DNA from: Corynebacterium glyciniphilum AJ 3170
Lineage (GTDB): Bacteria; Actinomycetota; Actinomycetes; Mycobacteriales; Mycobacteriaceae
Direction: 5' to 3'
Length of the DNA stretch: 64,000 nt
NCBI RefSeq assembly: GCF_000626675.1
Contig: NZ_CP006842.1
Span: 3,162,001 to 3,226,000, forward strand
The position numbers were made by a program, and so were the translations under genes. The notes under the pieces are model-generated. The model saw nothing but the letters and a program-made list of their open reading frames with translations, had not been told where the DNA came from and did not search any database. How positions within the stretch are numbered: the stretch's first letter is position 1; each line of letters starts with the position of its first letter. Shown here piece by piece: positions 1-9,618 of this stretch.

Positions 1-1
1 C

Positions 2-736
2 CTCCCCGCCTTCGCCTTCGCCGCAGAGATGCTCGACGGTGCGTCCTTCCTCGGTTGGATCGAGTCCCCTCATCCTGACCTACGGGGGTTGCGGTTCTCC
101 CGCGGTGGTTCGGCATTCTGGGTGCTCTGGAGCAGACAGGACGGCTATCTCAACAACGCCACCCACGGCACCGACAGCTACTTCCCCCACCCCGAGCCAT
201 GGATCCCGCCCGAGGGTGCATCCCTGAAGGTCACCGTCCCCGGTGCGACCTTATGCCAGGACGTGCTCGGCCGCGACATCGATCTCGACGGCGGGAGCGT
301 CACCGTATCCGGCTCCCCGGTGGTGGTGACCGGCGATCTTGATCTCGAGCTCCCCGGCCCCGAGGAGGTCAGCGGAGACATGAGCGTCGCTCTGACCGAC
401 GTCGCCGTGCGTCGCGGTGACCGCCCGGGCACGCTCATCGTCGAGGGCGTCAACGGCACCGGGGGACGGCTCGGTATCCGCGTCATGGGACAGCAGGTCC
501 GCGGGCTCGTCGACGAGACGTCACTGGTCGTCGCTGAGGGCCGGTTCACCGAGACCGTGGACCTGGGTGATGCCCTGCCGGACGACCCGGAATCCTCGTC
601 CGACAGCGCCGTGACGGCCGTCGGCGCCCGGGGGGGACGGCCCCAGGTACGGATCATGGCGCAACGTCGTGCCAAGGTCAGCGCGTCCGCGGCGGAGTCT
701 CAGGTGTACCGGGCGGAGTACTACCGCGCCGTGTGA
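2..736 (+). CDS. C-terminal part of a probable secreted glycoside hydrolase-like protein (5' partial)
   Basis: The frame is open to the left edge of the window, so the ATG at 29 is probably internal and this is the last ~244 residues of a longer protein. The segment AEMLDGASFLGWIE followed by LRGLRFSRGGSAFWVLWS resembles the C-terminal beta-strands of clan GH-A-type glycosidases, where a 'gyrF.r.g..v.vlWs' pattern closes the barrel and starts a beta-sandwich. The rest is beta-rich with many Asp, Gly and Val residues, has no membrane segment, and ends in a basic tail. No catalytic residue lies in the visible part, so the enzymatic assignment is tentative. The next gene starts 22 nt downstream with its own promoter. 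Confidence 0.45.
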   Translation, partial: LPAFAFAAEMLDGASFLGWIESPHPDLRGLRFSRGGSAFWVLWSRQDGYLNNATHGTDSYFPHPEPWIPPEGASLKVTVPGATLCQDVLGRDIDLDGGSVTVSGSPVVVTGDLDLELPGPEEVSGDMSVALTDVAVRRGDRPGTLIVEGVNGTGGRLGIRVMGQQVRGLVDETSLVVAEGRFTETVDLGDALPDDPESSSDSAVTAVGARGGRPQVRIMAQRRAKVSASAAESQVYRAEYYRAV

Positions 737-758
737 CCGGTTGTTAGTGTAGATAACC

Positions 759-1865
759 ATGTTCTTCCGAGACCGCCGGAAGCGCCACGCCACCCGGGGC
801 AGCGCCGACCCCACGGCGCCGGACGGCATGTTCCCCCACCTTCCGCGGCACCGCGCGGACTTCCTCCGCGAGCAGACGATCCGGCTGCTCAACGAAGAAG
901 GGTTCGACACCTCCTGGCGGGCCGACGGTCTCATCGAGGCACGGTGTGTGACACCGCCGTCACGCCCCGGGGGCACGGTAGGCCCAGTGGGCACGGCGGG
1001 CACAGAACCCCCGTCCACGACAACGCTGCTGATCGGTCTCGAGACCCTCTCGCTGCAGCTCGCCGATGCGGGAGCCCACGCCAACCTCTCCGAACTCCTC
1101 GACCTGATCCGCAGACACATCCATACGGTCACCACCGGTACCGGCGCCGAGGCCCGCCCCGACCTCGCGGACCTGCCCGACGCCGACTTCCTGCGACACC
1201 TCCGTATCCGGCTCGCAACCGGAGAGACACTCGCCGCCATGTCGGGAACCGTCAACGACGCCTCCCGGGAGTTCACCGGTGATCTGCACGTCTCCCTGGC
1301 CCTCGACACGCCCGACACGGTCGTGGTGCTCGATGACACCGCGCTGGCCGCCCATGGTTCGGCGACGGCCGAGGAACTCAGCGATCTGTACCGTGTCGGC
1401 TACCGCAACACCTGGCAGGAACTCACCGACTGCCAGGTCAGTACGACCCCGGTCCAGGAGATCGTTCAGGGGGCTGTCCAGAAGGCCGATACCGCGGCGC
1501 GATTCTGGACGGTGGAGTCCGACTCGTTCTTCCTGACCAGCGCAGCCCTGTTCCTCGATGACCTGCTTCCCCGGTGGCTTCCGGGCCTCGACATGACCCA
1601 CGGCGTGCTCGTCGCCGTCCCCCACCGCCATCTGATGCTGGTCCGTGAGGTCAGCACCGGCCAGGACCTGGTGAACGGAATCAAGGCCATGAGCACGGAA
1701 GCCCTGACCCAACACCGGAGTAATCCCGGGCCGCTCAGTGCCCGACTGCACCTCTGGCACGACGGTGAGACCACGGCCTTCACCGACATCTCCACCAATG
1801 CCGACGGACAGCAGGTTGTGGCGATACACCCGGACGCCTACCTCGCATCACGCATCGAGTCCTGA
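759..1865 (+). CDS. Conserved protein of unknown function (368 aa)
   Basis: Soluble protein with no signal peptide or membrane segment. The C-terminal third (SDSFFLTSAALFLDDLLPRWLPG, then VLVAVPHRHLMLV) has the layout seen in DUF1444/YtpQ-like proteins, where a helix is followed by a strand reading 'llvaiPdRd'; this is only a family-level resemblance. The first 25 residues are basic and probably disordered. TAGTGT at 745-750 ends 8 nt before the ATG, so the mRNA may be leaderless. The gene is convergent with grpE-dnaK and shares the strong hairpin at 1920-1968. The reading frame is intact and codon use matches the neighbours; the function is unknown. Confidence 0.75.
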   Translation: MFFRDRRKRHATRGSADPTAPDGMFPHLPRHRADFLREQTIRLLNEEGFDTSWRADGLIEARCVTPPSRPGGTVGPVGTAGTEPPSTTTLLIGLETLSLQLADAGAHANLSELLDLIRRHIHTVTTGTGAEARPDLADLPDADFLRHLRIRLATGETLAAMSGTVNDASREFTGDLHVSLALDTPDTVVVLDDTALAAHGSATAEELSDLYRVGYRNTWQELTDCQVSTTPVQEIVQGAVQKADTAARFWTVESDSFFLTSAALFLDDLLPRWLPGLDMTHGVLVAVPHRHLMLVREVSTGQDLVNGIKAMSTEALTQHRSNPGPLSARLHLWHDGETTAFTDISTNADGQQVVAIHPDAYLASRIES

Positions 1866-1919
1866 GCGGAGCCCTCAGCGGCACAGTTGCCGATGCCGGA
1901 GCCGGCTGACGCTGGAAAA

Positions 1920-1968
1920 GTCTCCGCCCGTGCACGCTAATCAGGGAAAAGCGTGCACGGGCGGAGAC
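1920..1968. terminator. Bidirectional hairpin terminator between the unknown gene and grpE
   Basis: A perfect 19-bp stem (1920-1938 with 1950-1968) closes an 11-nt loop. There is no T-run on either side. It sits between two convergent gene ends (1865 and 1999), as expected for a shared terminator. Its position directly after grpE shows that the dnaK operon stops there rather than continuing into dnaJ and hspR. Confidence 0.85.
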
Positions 1969-1998
1969 GTATTCAGAGGCTCCAGGAGGAGCGGTCGG

Positions 1999-2658
1999 TC
2001 AGCGGTCTGCGATGACCACCATGGCGGTGCGCAGCACGCGGTCGCCCAGGCGGTAGCCCCTGCGCAGGACGGTGCCGACAGCCTTGTCGTCACCGCTGGA
2101 GGTGTCCTGCACGGCCTCGTGCTTCGACGGGTCGAACTCGTCGCCCTCGGCGCCGAAGGTCTCGACCTTCAGGCCGTTGAGCACGGAGTCCAGCTTGTCG
2201 GCCACGGCCTTGAGCGGACCGTTGAGATCACCGTGCTGCTCGGCGAGATCCAGATCGTCCCGGATCGGCAGCAGTGAGGCTGCGACATCCGCCTTCGCTG
2301 CCTCACCGATGCCCACCCGGTCCCGCTCGGTACGGCGACGGTAGTTCGCGTACTCGGCGCTGACACGCTGCAGGTCGGCGGTGCGCTCGGCGAGCTGGGT
2401 CTCCGCATCGGAGAGTTCACCGGAACCGTCGATGTCGGCGTCCGCGGTCTCGGGGACCCCGTCCTCGACATCGCCGGCCAGTGCCTCGGTGGTTTCCTCG
2501 GCAGCTTCCTCGGCCTCGACGGTCTCGGCGTCAACCGCACCGTCGGAAGCCTCGGCGTCGATGACAGCGTCCTCTTCCGGGGTGGTCTCGGCCAGGTCCG
2601 GCGAGGTGTACTCCTCGTCGGTCACGTCCGGGTCACCGGGGTTGTCGGGCATGGTCAC
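1999..2658 (-). CDS. grpE: GrpE, nucleotide-exchange factor of DnaK
   Basis: GrpE opens the nucleotide site of DnaK to release ADP. The conserved core is visible: a long coiled-coil segment ([28 protein letters not shown]), then [15 protein letters not shown], and the C-terminal beta domain ending [14 protein letters not shown]. The first ~90 residues are extremely acidic and Glu/Ala-rich, longer than in many GrpE proteins but common in actinobacteria. The GTG start at 2658 overlaps the dnaK stop codon (GTGA), so the two are translationally coupled; an ATG two codons later (2652) is an alternative. It is the second and last gene of the operon. Confidence 0.97.
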   Translation of the reverse strand: MTMPDNPGDPDVTDEEYTSPDLAETTPEEDAVIDAEASDGAVDAETVEAEEAAEETTEALAGDVEDGVPETADADIDGSGELSDAETQLAERTADLQRVSAEYANYRRRTERDRVGIGEAAKADVAASLLPIRDDLDLAEQHGDLNGPLKAVADKLDSVLNGLKVETFGAEGDEFDPSKHEAVQDTSSGDDKAVGTVLRRGYRLGDRVLRTAMVVIADR

Positions 2659-4517
2659 TTGGAATCATCTCCGGACTTGTTGTCGTCCTCGTCGACGACC
2701 TCGGCGTCGACGACGTCGTCGTCAGCGGCGCCCTCGCCGGCGGCACCGTCGGCACCTTCAGCGTTGGCGGCCTCGGCCTCGTAGATGGCCTTACCCATCT
2801 CCTGGCTCTCGGCGGACAGCTTCTCGACGGCCTCCTTGATCGCCTCGATGTCGTCGCCCTTCAGCGCTTCGTCGACGGCGGTCGCAGCCTCCTCGACCTT
2901 GGTCTTGGTCTCCTCGGAGACCTTGTCCTCACTGTCGGAGAGGAACTTGCGGGTCTGGTAGGCCATCGACTCGGCGGAGTTACGGACCTCCTGCTCCTCG
3001 CGACGCTGCTTGTCCTCGTCGGCGTGAGCTTCGGCATCCTTGACCATCTGGTCGATCTCCTCCTGGGTCAGGCCGGAGCCGTCCTGGATGGTGATCGAGG
3101 TTTCCTTGCCGGTGCCCTTGTCCTTGGCGGTGACGTGCACGATGCCGTTGGCGTCGATGTCGAAAGTGACCTCGATCTGCGGCACACCACGCGGAGCGGG
3201 GGCGATGCCACCGAGCTCGAAGGAACCGAGCAGCTTGTTCTGCTGGGCCATCTCGCGCTCACCCTGGAAGACCTGGATCTGCACGGAGGGCTGGGAGTCC
3301 TCGGCAGTGGTGAAGGTCTCCGACCGCTTGGTCGGGATGGTGGTGTTGCGCTCGATGAGCTTGGTCATCACGCCGCCCTTGGTCTCGATACCGAGGGACA
3401 GCGGGGTGACGTCGAGCAGCAGGACGTCCTTGACGTCACCGCGCAGCACACCGGCCTGCAGGGCAGCACCGACGGCGACGACCTCGTCCGGGTTGACGCC
3501 CTTGTTCGGCTCCTTGCCGCCGGTCAGTTCCTTGACCAGGTCAGAGACCGCGGGCATGCGGGTCGAACCACCGACGAGCACCACGTGGTCGATGTCGGCG
3601 ACCTTGAAGTCGGCATCCTTGAGGACGGACTCGAACGGCTTCTTCGTCCGGTCAAGCAGGTCCTGGGTGATGCGCTGGAACTCGGTGCGCGACAGCGTCT
3701 CGTCGAGGAACAGCGGGTTCTTGTCCTGGTCGACGGTGATGTACGGCAGGTTGATGCTGGCCTGCTGGGAGCTGGACAGCTCGATCTTGGCCTTCTCCGC
3801 TGCCTCACGCAGACGCTGCAGGGCCATCTTGTCCTTGGACAGGTCCACGCCGTTGGCCGTCTTGAACTTCTCGACGAGCCAGTCGACGATGCGCTGGTCC
3901 CAGTCGTCGCCACCGAGGGAGTTGTCACCGGAGGTGGCACGCACCTCGACGACACCGTCGCCGATCTCCAGCAGGGAGACGTCGAAGGTACCGCCACCGA
4001 GGTCGAAGACCAAGATGGTCTGCTCCTTGTCGCCCTTCTCCAGGCCGTAGGCCAGGGCAGCTGCCGTCGGCTCGTTGACGATACGCAGGACGTTCATGCC
4101 GGCGATCTGGCCGGCGTCCTTGGTGGCCTGACGCTGTGCGTCGTTGAAGTAGGCCGGGACGGTGATGACGGCGTCGGTGACGTCCTCACCCAGGTAGGAC
4201 TCGGCGTCCCTCTTGAGCTTCTGGAGGGTACGGGCGGAGATTTCCTGGGCGGTGTACTTCTTGCCGTCGATCTCGCCGGTGGTCCAGCTGTCATCGCCGA
4301 TGTGGCGCTTGACGGAGCGGATGGTGCGGTCGACGTTGGTGACCGCCTGGTTCTTCGCGGACTGTCCGACGAGTACCTCACCGTTCTTGGCGAAGGCGAC
4401 GATCGACGGGGTGGTCCGGGCACCTTCGGAGTTGGCGATGACGGTGGCCTCGCCACCTTCCAGCACGCTGACGACCGAGTTGGTGGTTCCCAGGTCGATT
4501 CCGACTGCACGTCCCAT
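2655..4517 (-). CDS. dnaK: DnaK, Hsp70 chaperone
   Basis: ATP-dependent chaperone of 620 aa, the usual length. Visible hallmarks are the N-terminal [18 protein letters not shown] phosphate loop, the [17 protein letters not shown] motif, the nucleotide-binding [13 protein letters not shown], the linker [16 protein letters not shown] and the substrate-binding beta domain, then a helical lid ending in an acidic tail. A strong RBS (AGGAGG, 4523-4528 on the complement) precedes the ATG. Two HAIR operators and a TTGACA -35 lie upstream, which indicates HspR-type heat-shock repression. It is the first gene of a dnaK-grpE operon. Confidence 0.99.
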   Translation of the reverse strand: MGRAVGIDLGTTNSVVSVLEGGEATVIANSEGARTTPSIVAFAKNGEVLVGQSAKNQAVTNVDRTIRSVKRHIGDDSWTTGEIDGKKYTAQEISARTLQKLKRDAESYLGEDVTDAVITVPAYFNDAQRQATKDAGQIAGMNVLRIVNEPTAAALAYGLEKGDKEQTILVFDLGGGTFDVSLLEIGDGVVEVRATSGDNSLGGDDWDQRIVDWLVEKFKTANGVDLSKDKMALQRLREAAEKAKIELSSSQQASINLPYITVDQDKNPLFLDETLSRTEFQRITQDLLDRTKKPFESVLKDADFKVADIDHVVLVGGSTRMPAVSDLVKELTGGKEPNKGVNPDEVVAVGAALQAGVLRGDVKDVLLLDVTPLSLGIETKGGVMTKLIERNTTIPTKRSETFTTAEDSQPSVQIQVFQGEREMAQQNKLLGSFELGGIAPAPRGVPQIEVTFDIDANGIVHVTAKDKGTGKETSITIQDGSGLTQEEIDQMVKDAEAHADEDKQRREEQEVRNSAESMAYQTRKFLSDSEDKVSEETKTKVEEAATAVDEALKGDDIEAIKEAVEKLSAESQEMGKAIYEAEAANAEGADGAAGEGAADDDVVDAEVVDEDDNKSGDDSK

Positions 4518-4546
4518 GTTGACTTCCTCCTGCTGTTCTTGAGCTT

Positions 4547-4567
4547 GTTAAGTGAGCCGCGCTCAAG
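4547..4567 (-). promoter_or_regulatory. HAIR-like HspR operator (proximal)
   Basis: On the minus strand this reads CTTGAGC, 7 nt, ACTTAAC. That is 6/7 and 5/7 matches to the HAIR consensus CTTGAGT-N7-ACTCAAG with exact spacing. It lies about 30 nt before the dnaK start and downstream of the candidate -35, where bound HspR would block the polymerase. Confidence 0.75.
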
Positions 4568-4588
4568 TCTGCACCCGACGTTCCGAGG

Positions 4589-4594
4589 TGTCAA
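4589..4594 (-). promoter_or_regulatory. Candidate -35 element (TTGACA) of dnaK
   Basis: A perfect TTGACA on the minus strand between the two HAIR boxes. The hexamer 17 nt downstream (CAGACT) is a weak -10 match, so the exact start point is uncertain. Confidence 0.5.
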
Positions 4595-4599
4595 CCTGA

Positions 4600-4620
4600 G
4601 TTGAGTGCTTGCGACTCAAT
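4600..4620 (-). promoter_or_regulatory. HAIR operator (distal, perfect inverted repeat)
   Basis: TTGAGT (4601-4606), a 7-nt spacer and ACTCAA (4614-4619) form a perfect HAIR core just upstream of the TTGACA element. A third, degenerate copy may lie at 4655-4675, where only the ACTCAAC half is good. HspR is the known ligand of HAIR boxes, but no hspR gene is present in this window. Confidence 0.85.
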
Positions 4621-4737
4621 GTCTGACATCCTGTACAACTCACGGCGCGACAAAGTTGTTCCCGATCCACTCAACTTTTTTCGGAGCTTTTTTCTGAGCT
4701 TTCTGGAGCGCAGCGCAGTCCCCTAGGATCAAGCCCC

Positions 4738-5670
4738 ATGAGCCTGCAGATGCGCCTCCTCGCCGCCTTCCCCGGACGTTCGGGGAGAGCATCCTGGTCC
4801 TCGCCGGAGAAAGTACGCGATCTCATGGGTCGACCGCATCCCTCCGTACCTGTGCCCCACGAGCTCTACCAGGTCAACCACGTGGTCAAGGACACCATCA
4901 CCACCCCGGACGGCGAGTTCACCACGCACAGCCTCGTGCCCGCCACCGACGATCCACGGGACACGCCGCTGGACATCTGCATCTACGTCCACGGCGGCGG
5001 TTACGTCCACGGCCTGAGCACCGCCCACTGGGCCTTCATCAGTGACATCGCAGGGTCCGGAATGAAGGTCATCGTCCCGGACTACGGGCTGGCACCGGAG
5101 TACGAGGCCACCGCCGCTGCCCGACTGCTTGACGCCGTCCTCGACCGCGCCGTCGCGGAGGCCGACGCTTCAGGTCTGAGCATTCGCCTCGCCGCAGACT
5201 CCGCCGGTGCCGGACTCGCACTGGGCTGGATGCTTGACCGTCTCGACGGCGTTGAGCACCCCGGAACCCGACAGATCGACAGGATCGACCGGATCGACCG
5301 GGTCCTCCTCAGCTCCCCCTGGCTCGACGCAGCATGCAGCAGCCCCGGCACCGATGAACTCGTCGCCGAGGACCCCTGGCTGCACCCGGACGGGCTCCGC
5401 GTCGCAGGGAACGCGTGGGGACGACAGGCCGGCGTCGGTTCGGTACTGGTCAGCCCATTGAGCGCGTCCGATATGTCACTCGCGTCTCTGCCGCCCCTGC
5501 ATGTCTGGAGCGGCACCCGGGACGTGCTGCACGCCGACGCGACACTCCTCTCCCGACGTACCGGATGCGGCATGACTGTCGTCGACGGTGCGCTCCACAA
5601 CTTTCCGTTACTGCGCACACCGGAGGGCAAGACTGCACGCGGCGAGATCATCTCCCGACTCTCAGCGTGA
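4738..5670 (+). CDS. Alpha/beta-hydrolase (hormone-sensitive lipase/esterase family)
   Basis: 310-aa cytoplasmic esterase-type hydrolase. The oxyanion-hole motif HGGG appears in IYVHGGGYVHG (about residues 83-93), and the nucleophile elbow reads AADSAGAG rather than the usual GDSAGG. A late LHVWSGTRDVLHAD supplies the acid and ALHNFP the catalytic His. It belongs to the alpha/beta-hydrolase fold-3 family acting on short acyl esters; the substrate is unknown. A short tandem repeat of IDR (RQIDRIDRIDRV) is encoded around 5272-5302. TAGGAT at 4724-4729 ends 8 nt before the ATG, consistent with a leaderless mRNA. Confidence 0.85.
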   Translation: MSLQMRLLAAFPGRSGRASWSSPEKVRDLMGRPHPSVPVPHELYQVNHVVKDTITTPDGEFTTHSLVPATDDPRDTPLDICIYVHGGGYVHGLSTAHWAFISDIAGSGMKVIVPDYGLAPEYEATAAARLLDAVLDRAVAEADASGLSIRLAADSAGAGLALGWMLDRLDGVEHPGTRQIDRIDRIDRVLLSSPWLDAACSSPGTDELVAEDPWLHPDGLRVAGNAWGRQAGVGSVLVSPLSASDMSLASLPPLHVWSGTRDVLHADATLLSRRTGCGMTVVDGALHNFPLLRTPEGKTARGEIISRLSA

Positions 5671-5800
5671 CCCGGGCGACACGTCCGACGTCGCCGAGGA
5701 TTAGTGTGACAGTCCTCGGGGGCTAGAATAGACCGGACCGTTCCGTGCGCCGGTGCCACACAGCACGGCGCAGAACCGTGTGACGAAACGAAGAGACCAG

Positions 5801-6940
5801 ATGAGCAATCCCTCAGACCCCCACCGCCACCATGGTGACGACCTCCCGCGCGACACTGACGCGTTCGAGGACACCGAATTCTCCATGGGCACCAAGGATG
5901 CCAACGATGCCACGGCAACATCCGACGGCGGTTCCACCGGCGCACCTGCGGGCAGCTCCAGCGGCATCGAGGGAGCCGAGGGATACGACGCGGAGGTTGC
6001 GTCCTCCGGCGACGTGCAGGACGACACCACCGGGTCGGAGGGCGACCGAGAGGTCATTGACGCCGAGTCGACAGAGGTGACCGACGACGAGCCGCTGGGC
6101 TCCGCCCGCGACCCCGAGGTCACCGGCATCATCCCGGTCGTCAATGACGACCGCATCTCCGAACACGAACAGAGGCTGGCCGAAAGCAACGAGAATTCAG
6201 ACACCACCGTCATCCCGACTGCCGGCCCAGCCGAGTCAGCCGGTGCGGCAGGCGCAGCGAGCACAACCGACGGTGATGCGTCGTCCGCCCCCACCCCGGC
6301 TGCCGGCAGCGGAGGGGATTCCGGTGGGCCACCGCCGGGCAGCGGTTCTCGCCCCTGGTACGCACGGTTCCCCACGTGGGGATGGATTCTCATCATCGGT
6401 CTGGGACTGTCCGTTATCGGCGCAGCCACGGCTGTCGCACTGATGCGCACCGGCGATGGTGAAGAGCGCCATTCCCCCTACTCCAGTGTCGTCCCGAACT
6501 ACCCACGTCCAGAGGCGTGGGACTCGAGCAGCCCGATCCCCAGCGCTCAGCCCGACAACAGTGCCGGCACCGACTACTACTATGAACCGGAGTACGACGA
6601 GCCTGAGGAATACACCCCCTACACCCCGGACGAGTCCGAGGATGCTGCACCGTCCTCCCAGGCACCGGCCCCGAGTGAGCAGAACCCCGGAAACGGCGGA
6701 AACGGCAGTAACAACGGTAACGGGGGGAACACCGGTGGCAACAACGGCGGCAACAATGGCGGCGGCAACCAGACCACCCCGGGCGGCGGAAACGGCGGCG
6801 ACGGTAACGGCGGTGGCAACAACGGTGGTGGAAACGGTAACGGCGGTGGCAACAACGGTGGGACCGAAGGTGGCACCGAGGGCGGGGGCGGCAACACCGG
6901 ACCCGGCACTGGTGACGGAGACGGCGCCGCCGAGGAGTAA
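5801..6940 (+). CDS. Single-pass membrane protein with a long Gly/Asn-rich outer tail
   Basis: The start at 5801 follows an AAGAGA-type RBS; a GTG at 5753 in the same frame lacks one. The first ~180 residues are acidic, low-complexity and cytoplasmic. One transmembrane helix (WGWILIIGLGLSVIGAATAV) follows, then a Tyr/Pro/Glu-rich segment and ~80 residues of NGGN/GGNNGG repeats ending GDGDGAAEE. Length is 379 aa. The layout suggests a wall-spanning or scaffold protein, but no domain is recognised. The tail is encoded by imperfect GGC/AAC triplet repeats (about 6690-6930), so repeat number may vary between strains. Confidence 0.7.
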   Translation: MSNPSDPHRHHGDDLPRDTDAFEDTEFSMGTKDANDATATSDGGSTGAPAGSSSGIEGAEGYDAEVASSGDVQDDTTGSEGDREVIDAESTEVTDDEPLGSARDPEVTGIIPVVNDDRISEHEQRLAESNENSDTTVIPTAGPAESAGAAGAASTTDGDASSAPTPAAGSGGDSGGPPPGSGSRPWYARFPTWGWILIIGLGLSVIGAATAVALMRTGDGEERHSPYSSVVPNYPRPEAWDSSSPIPSAQPDNSAGTDYYYEPEYDEPEEYTPYTPDESEDAAPSSQAPAPSEQNPGNGGNGSNNGNGGNTGGNNGGNNGGGNQTTPGGGNGGDGNGGGNNGGGNGNGGGNNGGTEGGTEGGGGNTGPGTGDGDGAAEE

Positions 6941-7032
6941 CCACCCGATTCAGGGTTGACCCACAGCGTTGATTCCGGCGAGTTCGGACGGTCGGCTGTC
7001 ACGGCGGCAGGGCGACTGGCACAATTACAGAA

Positions 7033-8289
7033 ATGAGCACTGAAGAGAAGAACGCGGCGGGAACTCGGCAGCCACGCCCGCTGGACCAGTCGACGAAGCT
7101 CCAGAACGTCCTCTACGAGATCCGCGGTCCGGTCAACTCCGAGGCTGAGCGGATGGAGGCGGACGGTCACCGCATCCTCAAGCTCAACACCGGCAACCCT
7201 GCGGCTTTCGGTTTCGATGCCCCCGACACGATCGTGCAGGACATGATCGCTGCACTGCCGTATGCGCAGGGGTACTCACAGTCGAAGGGCATTCCGTCTG
7301 CCCGGCGAGCGATCGTCGCCCGCTATGAGGTCGTGCCGAATTTCCCGGCCTTCGATATCGACGACGTGTTCATCGGCAACGGCGTCTCCGAACTGATCAC
7401 CATGACCACCCAGGCCCTGCTCAACGACGGCGACGAGGTGCTCATCCCCGCGCCGGACTACCCGCTGTGGACGGCGGCGACCACCCTCTCCGGCGGCAAG
7501 CCGGTGCACTACCTCTGTGACGAGGAAGATGACTGGGCACCGTCGATCGAGGACATCGAGTCGAAGATCACCGAGCGCACCAAGGCGATCGTGATCATCA
7601 ACCCGAACAACCCCACGGGCGCGGTGTACAGCCGCGAGGTCGTCCAGAAGATCGTCGACATCGCACGCGAGCATTCCCTCCTGCTGCTGTCCGACGAGAT
7701 CTACGACAAGATCCTCTACGACGACGCCGTGCACGTGAACACTGCGGCGCTGGCCCCCGACCTGCTGTGTATCACCTTCAACGGCCTGTCCAAGGCGTAC
7801 CGGGTCGCCGGATACCGGGCCGGTTGGGCCGTGATCACCGGGCCGAAGGAACACGCGAAGGGCTTTATCGAAGGGCTGACACTGCTGGCCTCCACCCGCC
7901 TGTGCGCCAATGTGCCCGCCCAGTACGGGATCCAGGTGGCCTTGTCGGGACGGCAGTCGATTGACGACCTCGTCCTGCCCGGTGGCCGGCTGCTGGAGCA
8001 GCGCAACACCGCGTACACGAAGTTGAACGAAATCCCCGGTATCAGCGTGGTCAAACCGATGGGTGCGTTGTACGCCTTCCCGAAGATCGACCCTGAGGTC
8101 CATGAGATCCACGACGACGAACAGTTCATGTTCGATCTGCTGCGCTCCGAGAAGATCCAGATGGTGCAGGGGACAGGCATGAACTGGCCCTCCCCCGACC
8201 ACTTCCGTGTGGTCACCCTGCCGTGGAAGCAGGACCTGGCTGAGGCGATCGACCGCCTGGGGAACTTCCTGTCCTCCTACAGGCAGTAG
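7033..8289 (+). CDS. alaT: Alanine aminotransferase (AlaT-type, PLP-dependent class I)
   Basis: 418-aa class I/II aminotransferase transferring amino groups between alanine/glutamate (and valine) and 2-oxoacids. Recognisable features are LNTGNPAAFGFDAPD near residue 55, the PAPDYPLW segment, NPNNPTGAVYS, and the PLP-lysine motif FNGLSKAYRVAGYRAGW (Lys near residue 255). Sequence and length match the corynebacterial AlaT group. CACAAT at 7020-7025 ends 7 nt before the ATG and no RBS is visible, so translation is probably leaderless. Only 12 nt separate it from the histidine kinase gene, so the two may be co-transcribed. Confidence 0.93.
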   Translation: MSTEEKNAAGTRQPRPLDQSTKLQNVLYEIRGPVNSEAERMEADGHRILKLNTGNPAAFGFDAPDTIVQDMIAALPYAQGYSQSKGIPSARRAIVARYEVVPNFPAFDIDDVFIGNGVSELITMTTQALLNDGDEVLIPAPDYPLWTAATTLSGGKPVHYLCDEEDDWAPSIEDIESKITERTKAIVIINPNNPTGAVYSREVVQKIVDIAREHSLLLLSDEIYDKILYDDAVHVNTAALAPDLLCITFNGLSKAYRVAGYRAGWAVITGPKEHAKGFIEGLTLLASTRLCANVPAQYGIQVALSGRQSIDDLVLPGGRLLEQRNTAYTKLNEIPGISVVKPMGALYAFPKIDPEVHEIHDDEQFMFDLLRSEKIQMVQGTGMNWPSPDHFRVVTLPWKQDLAEAIDRLGNFLSSYRQ

Positions 8290-8301
8290 GGTACCCCTGA
8301 C

Positions 8302-9618
8302 GTGAACGCCAGTTCCCGGACGCCTCACCGTCCCCGCCGGCTGCTCTCCTTCCTCCGCACCCGTCGGCTCACGCAGCTCGGCGTGATCGAAACGGTTCTG
8401 GCGGCTGTCCTCACCGTCGTCGAATTTCTGCAGATACCGGCACCAGTCCCGCTGACGACGGTGGTCTTCGCCACACTGACCCTCGTTCTTGTCGCCTGTA
8501 CGGCGAGTTTTCCCGTGGCTGCCTCGATGCTGTCCCTGGTGTTGATCCTCTCCATGTTCGCGGTGGCTGACGTCGCACCGCTGTACTCCATATTCTTCAC
8601 AATGCTTGTCGTCGAAGTCGTCGCAGCAAGCGGCCAACTGCTGCTCGCCGGCTCCCTGGCGCTCGCACACTGGGCCCTTTCCGCATTCGACCCGCAGGCA
8701 ATGGCCTTGTCCACTGACGTGGCGGCACTGACGGTCGTCGCCCTGGTGCTCGCCGCCGCATACATGGTGGGATGGTCCCGTGCGAGCCACGGGAGACAAC
8801 AGGAGAAGCTTCGAGCGTCACTCGCCGAGCAGGAACGCCGTCAACGCCTGGAACTCGCCCGGGAACTGCATGACTCCGTGGCCACGTCGCTGACAAGCGT
8901 GGTGATGCAGGCACAGGCGCTCACGCTCTTGCCCACATCCCATGATGACGCCAGGTCACGTCACGGTTTGGAGACGATCTCCGAGAAATCCAGGGAAGCG
9001 CTGTCCAACCTCCGGACAATGGTGCAACTGCTCAATGAGAAGCCCAACCACACGTCATTCCGCACGCGCACCGACAGTCCGCCGCTCAGCGTGGCCCTGG
9101 AGAAGGCACAGCAGGAACTTGAAGCCCATTCGCTGGAGGTCTCGGTAAGGATTGACCTTCCGTCCGAGATAGCCACGGTCGTCGATGCCCCCGATACCCC
9201 GGATCCACGGCACGCATCCCTGCCCCCGTCACCGCCCGCGGCCAGTACGTGGATCGACCGGGACACCGCGACCAAAGTCCTTACGGAGATGACCTCGAAC
9301 GCGGCAAAACACGCACTCAAGCACTCGACGGTATCCCTGACCTGCACTGTGACCGAGGGGACGTTCATTCTCTCCATGACCAATCTCCTCGCACGCCCTA
9401 CCGGTTCATCCCGGGACGGCCTGCTCTCCGGAGGTGTCGGCCTGGGGTCGATGCACGCTCGAGCTGCAAAGGCCGGGGGTGAACTGGAAACGGAGTTAAT
9501 CGACCCCCGCACCGGTACGGGCAGTGTGAGCCCCGGCGGTACCGCTGTAGAGGGGGGAGCGGCGGCCTGCTTCTGGCGTGCGACCCTCCGACTCCCTATA
9601 GTTGTTATCAAATCTTGA
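8302..9618 (+). CDS. Sensor histidine kinase (NarL/LuxR-partner type, HisKA_3)
   Basis: 438-aa membrane kinase. About five hydrophobic helices fill residues 25-160 with no large extracellular domain, so it probably senses a membrane-associated signal. The DHp motif ELARELHDSVATSLTSVVMQAQ carries the phospho-accepting His near residue 190, and a HATPase region follows (TEMTSNAAKHALKHS; GVGLGSMHARAAKAGGELE). Between them is a Pro-rich insert (residues 290-320). The start is GTG at 8302. The stop codon lies inside a perfect inverted repeat (9605-9621) preceding a small secreted peptide gene, and the cognate regulator is at 9942. Confidence 0.92.
   Translation: MNASSRTPHRPRRLLSFLRTRRLTQLGVIETVLAAVLTVVEFLQIPAPVPLTTVVFATLTLVLVACTASFPVAASMLSLVLILSMFAVADVAPLYSIFFTMLVVEVVAASGQLLLAGSLALAHWALSAFDPQAMALSTDVAALTVVALVLAAAYMVGWSRASHGRQQEKLRASLAEQERRQRLELARELHDSVATSLTSVVMQAQALTLLPTSHDDARSRHGLETISEKSREALSNLRTMVQLLNEKPNHTSFRTRTDSPPLSVALEKAQQELEAHSLEVSVRIDLPSEIATVVDAPDTPDPRHASLPPSPPAASTWIDRDTATKVLTEMTSNAAKHALKHSTVSLTCTVTEGTFILSMTNLLARPTGSSRDGLLSGGVGLGSMHARAAKAGGELETELIDPRTGTGSVSPGGTAVEGGAAACFWRATLRLPIVVIKS

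Noticed and set aside
3024..4604. 526-aa open frame antisense to dnaK
   Set aside because: It is the mirror of a highly conserved gene in high-GC DNA, has no RBS, and its translation is a low-information Asp/Val/Leu mix.
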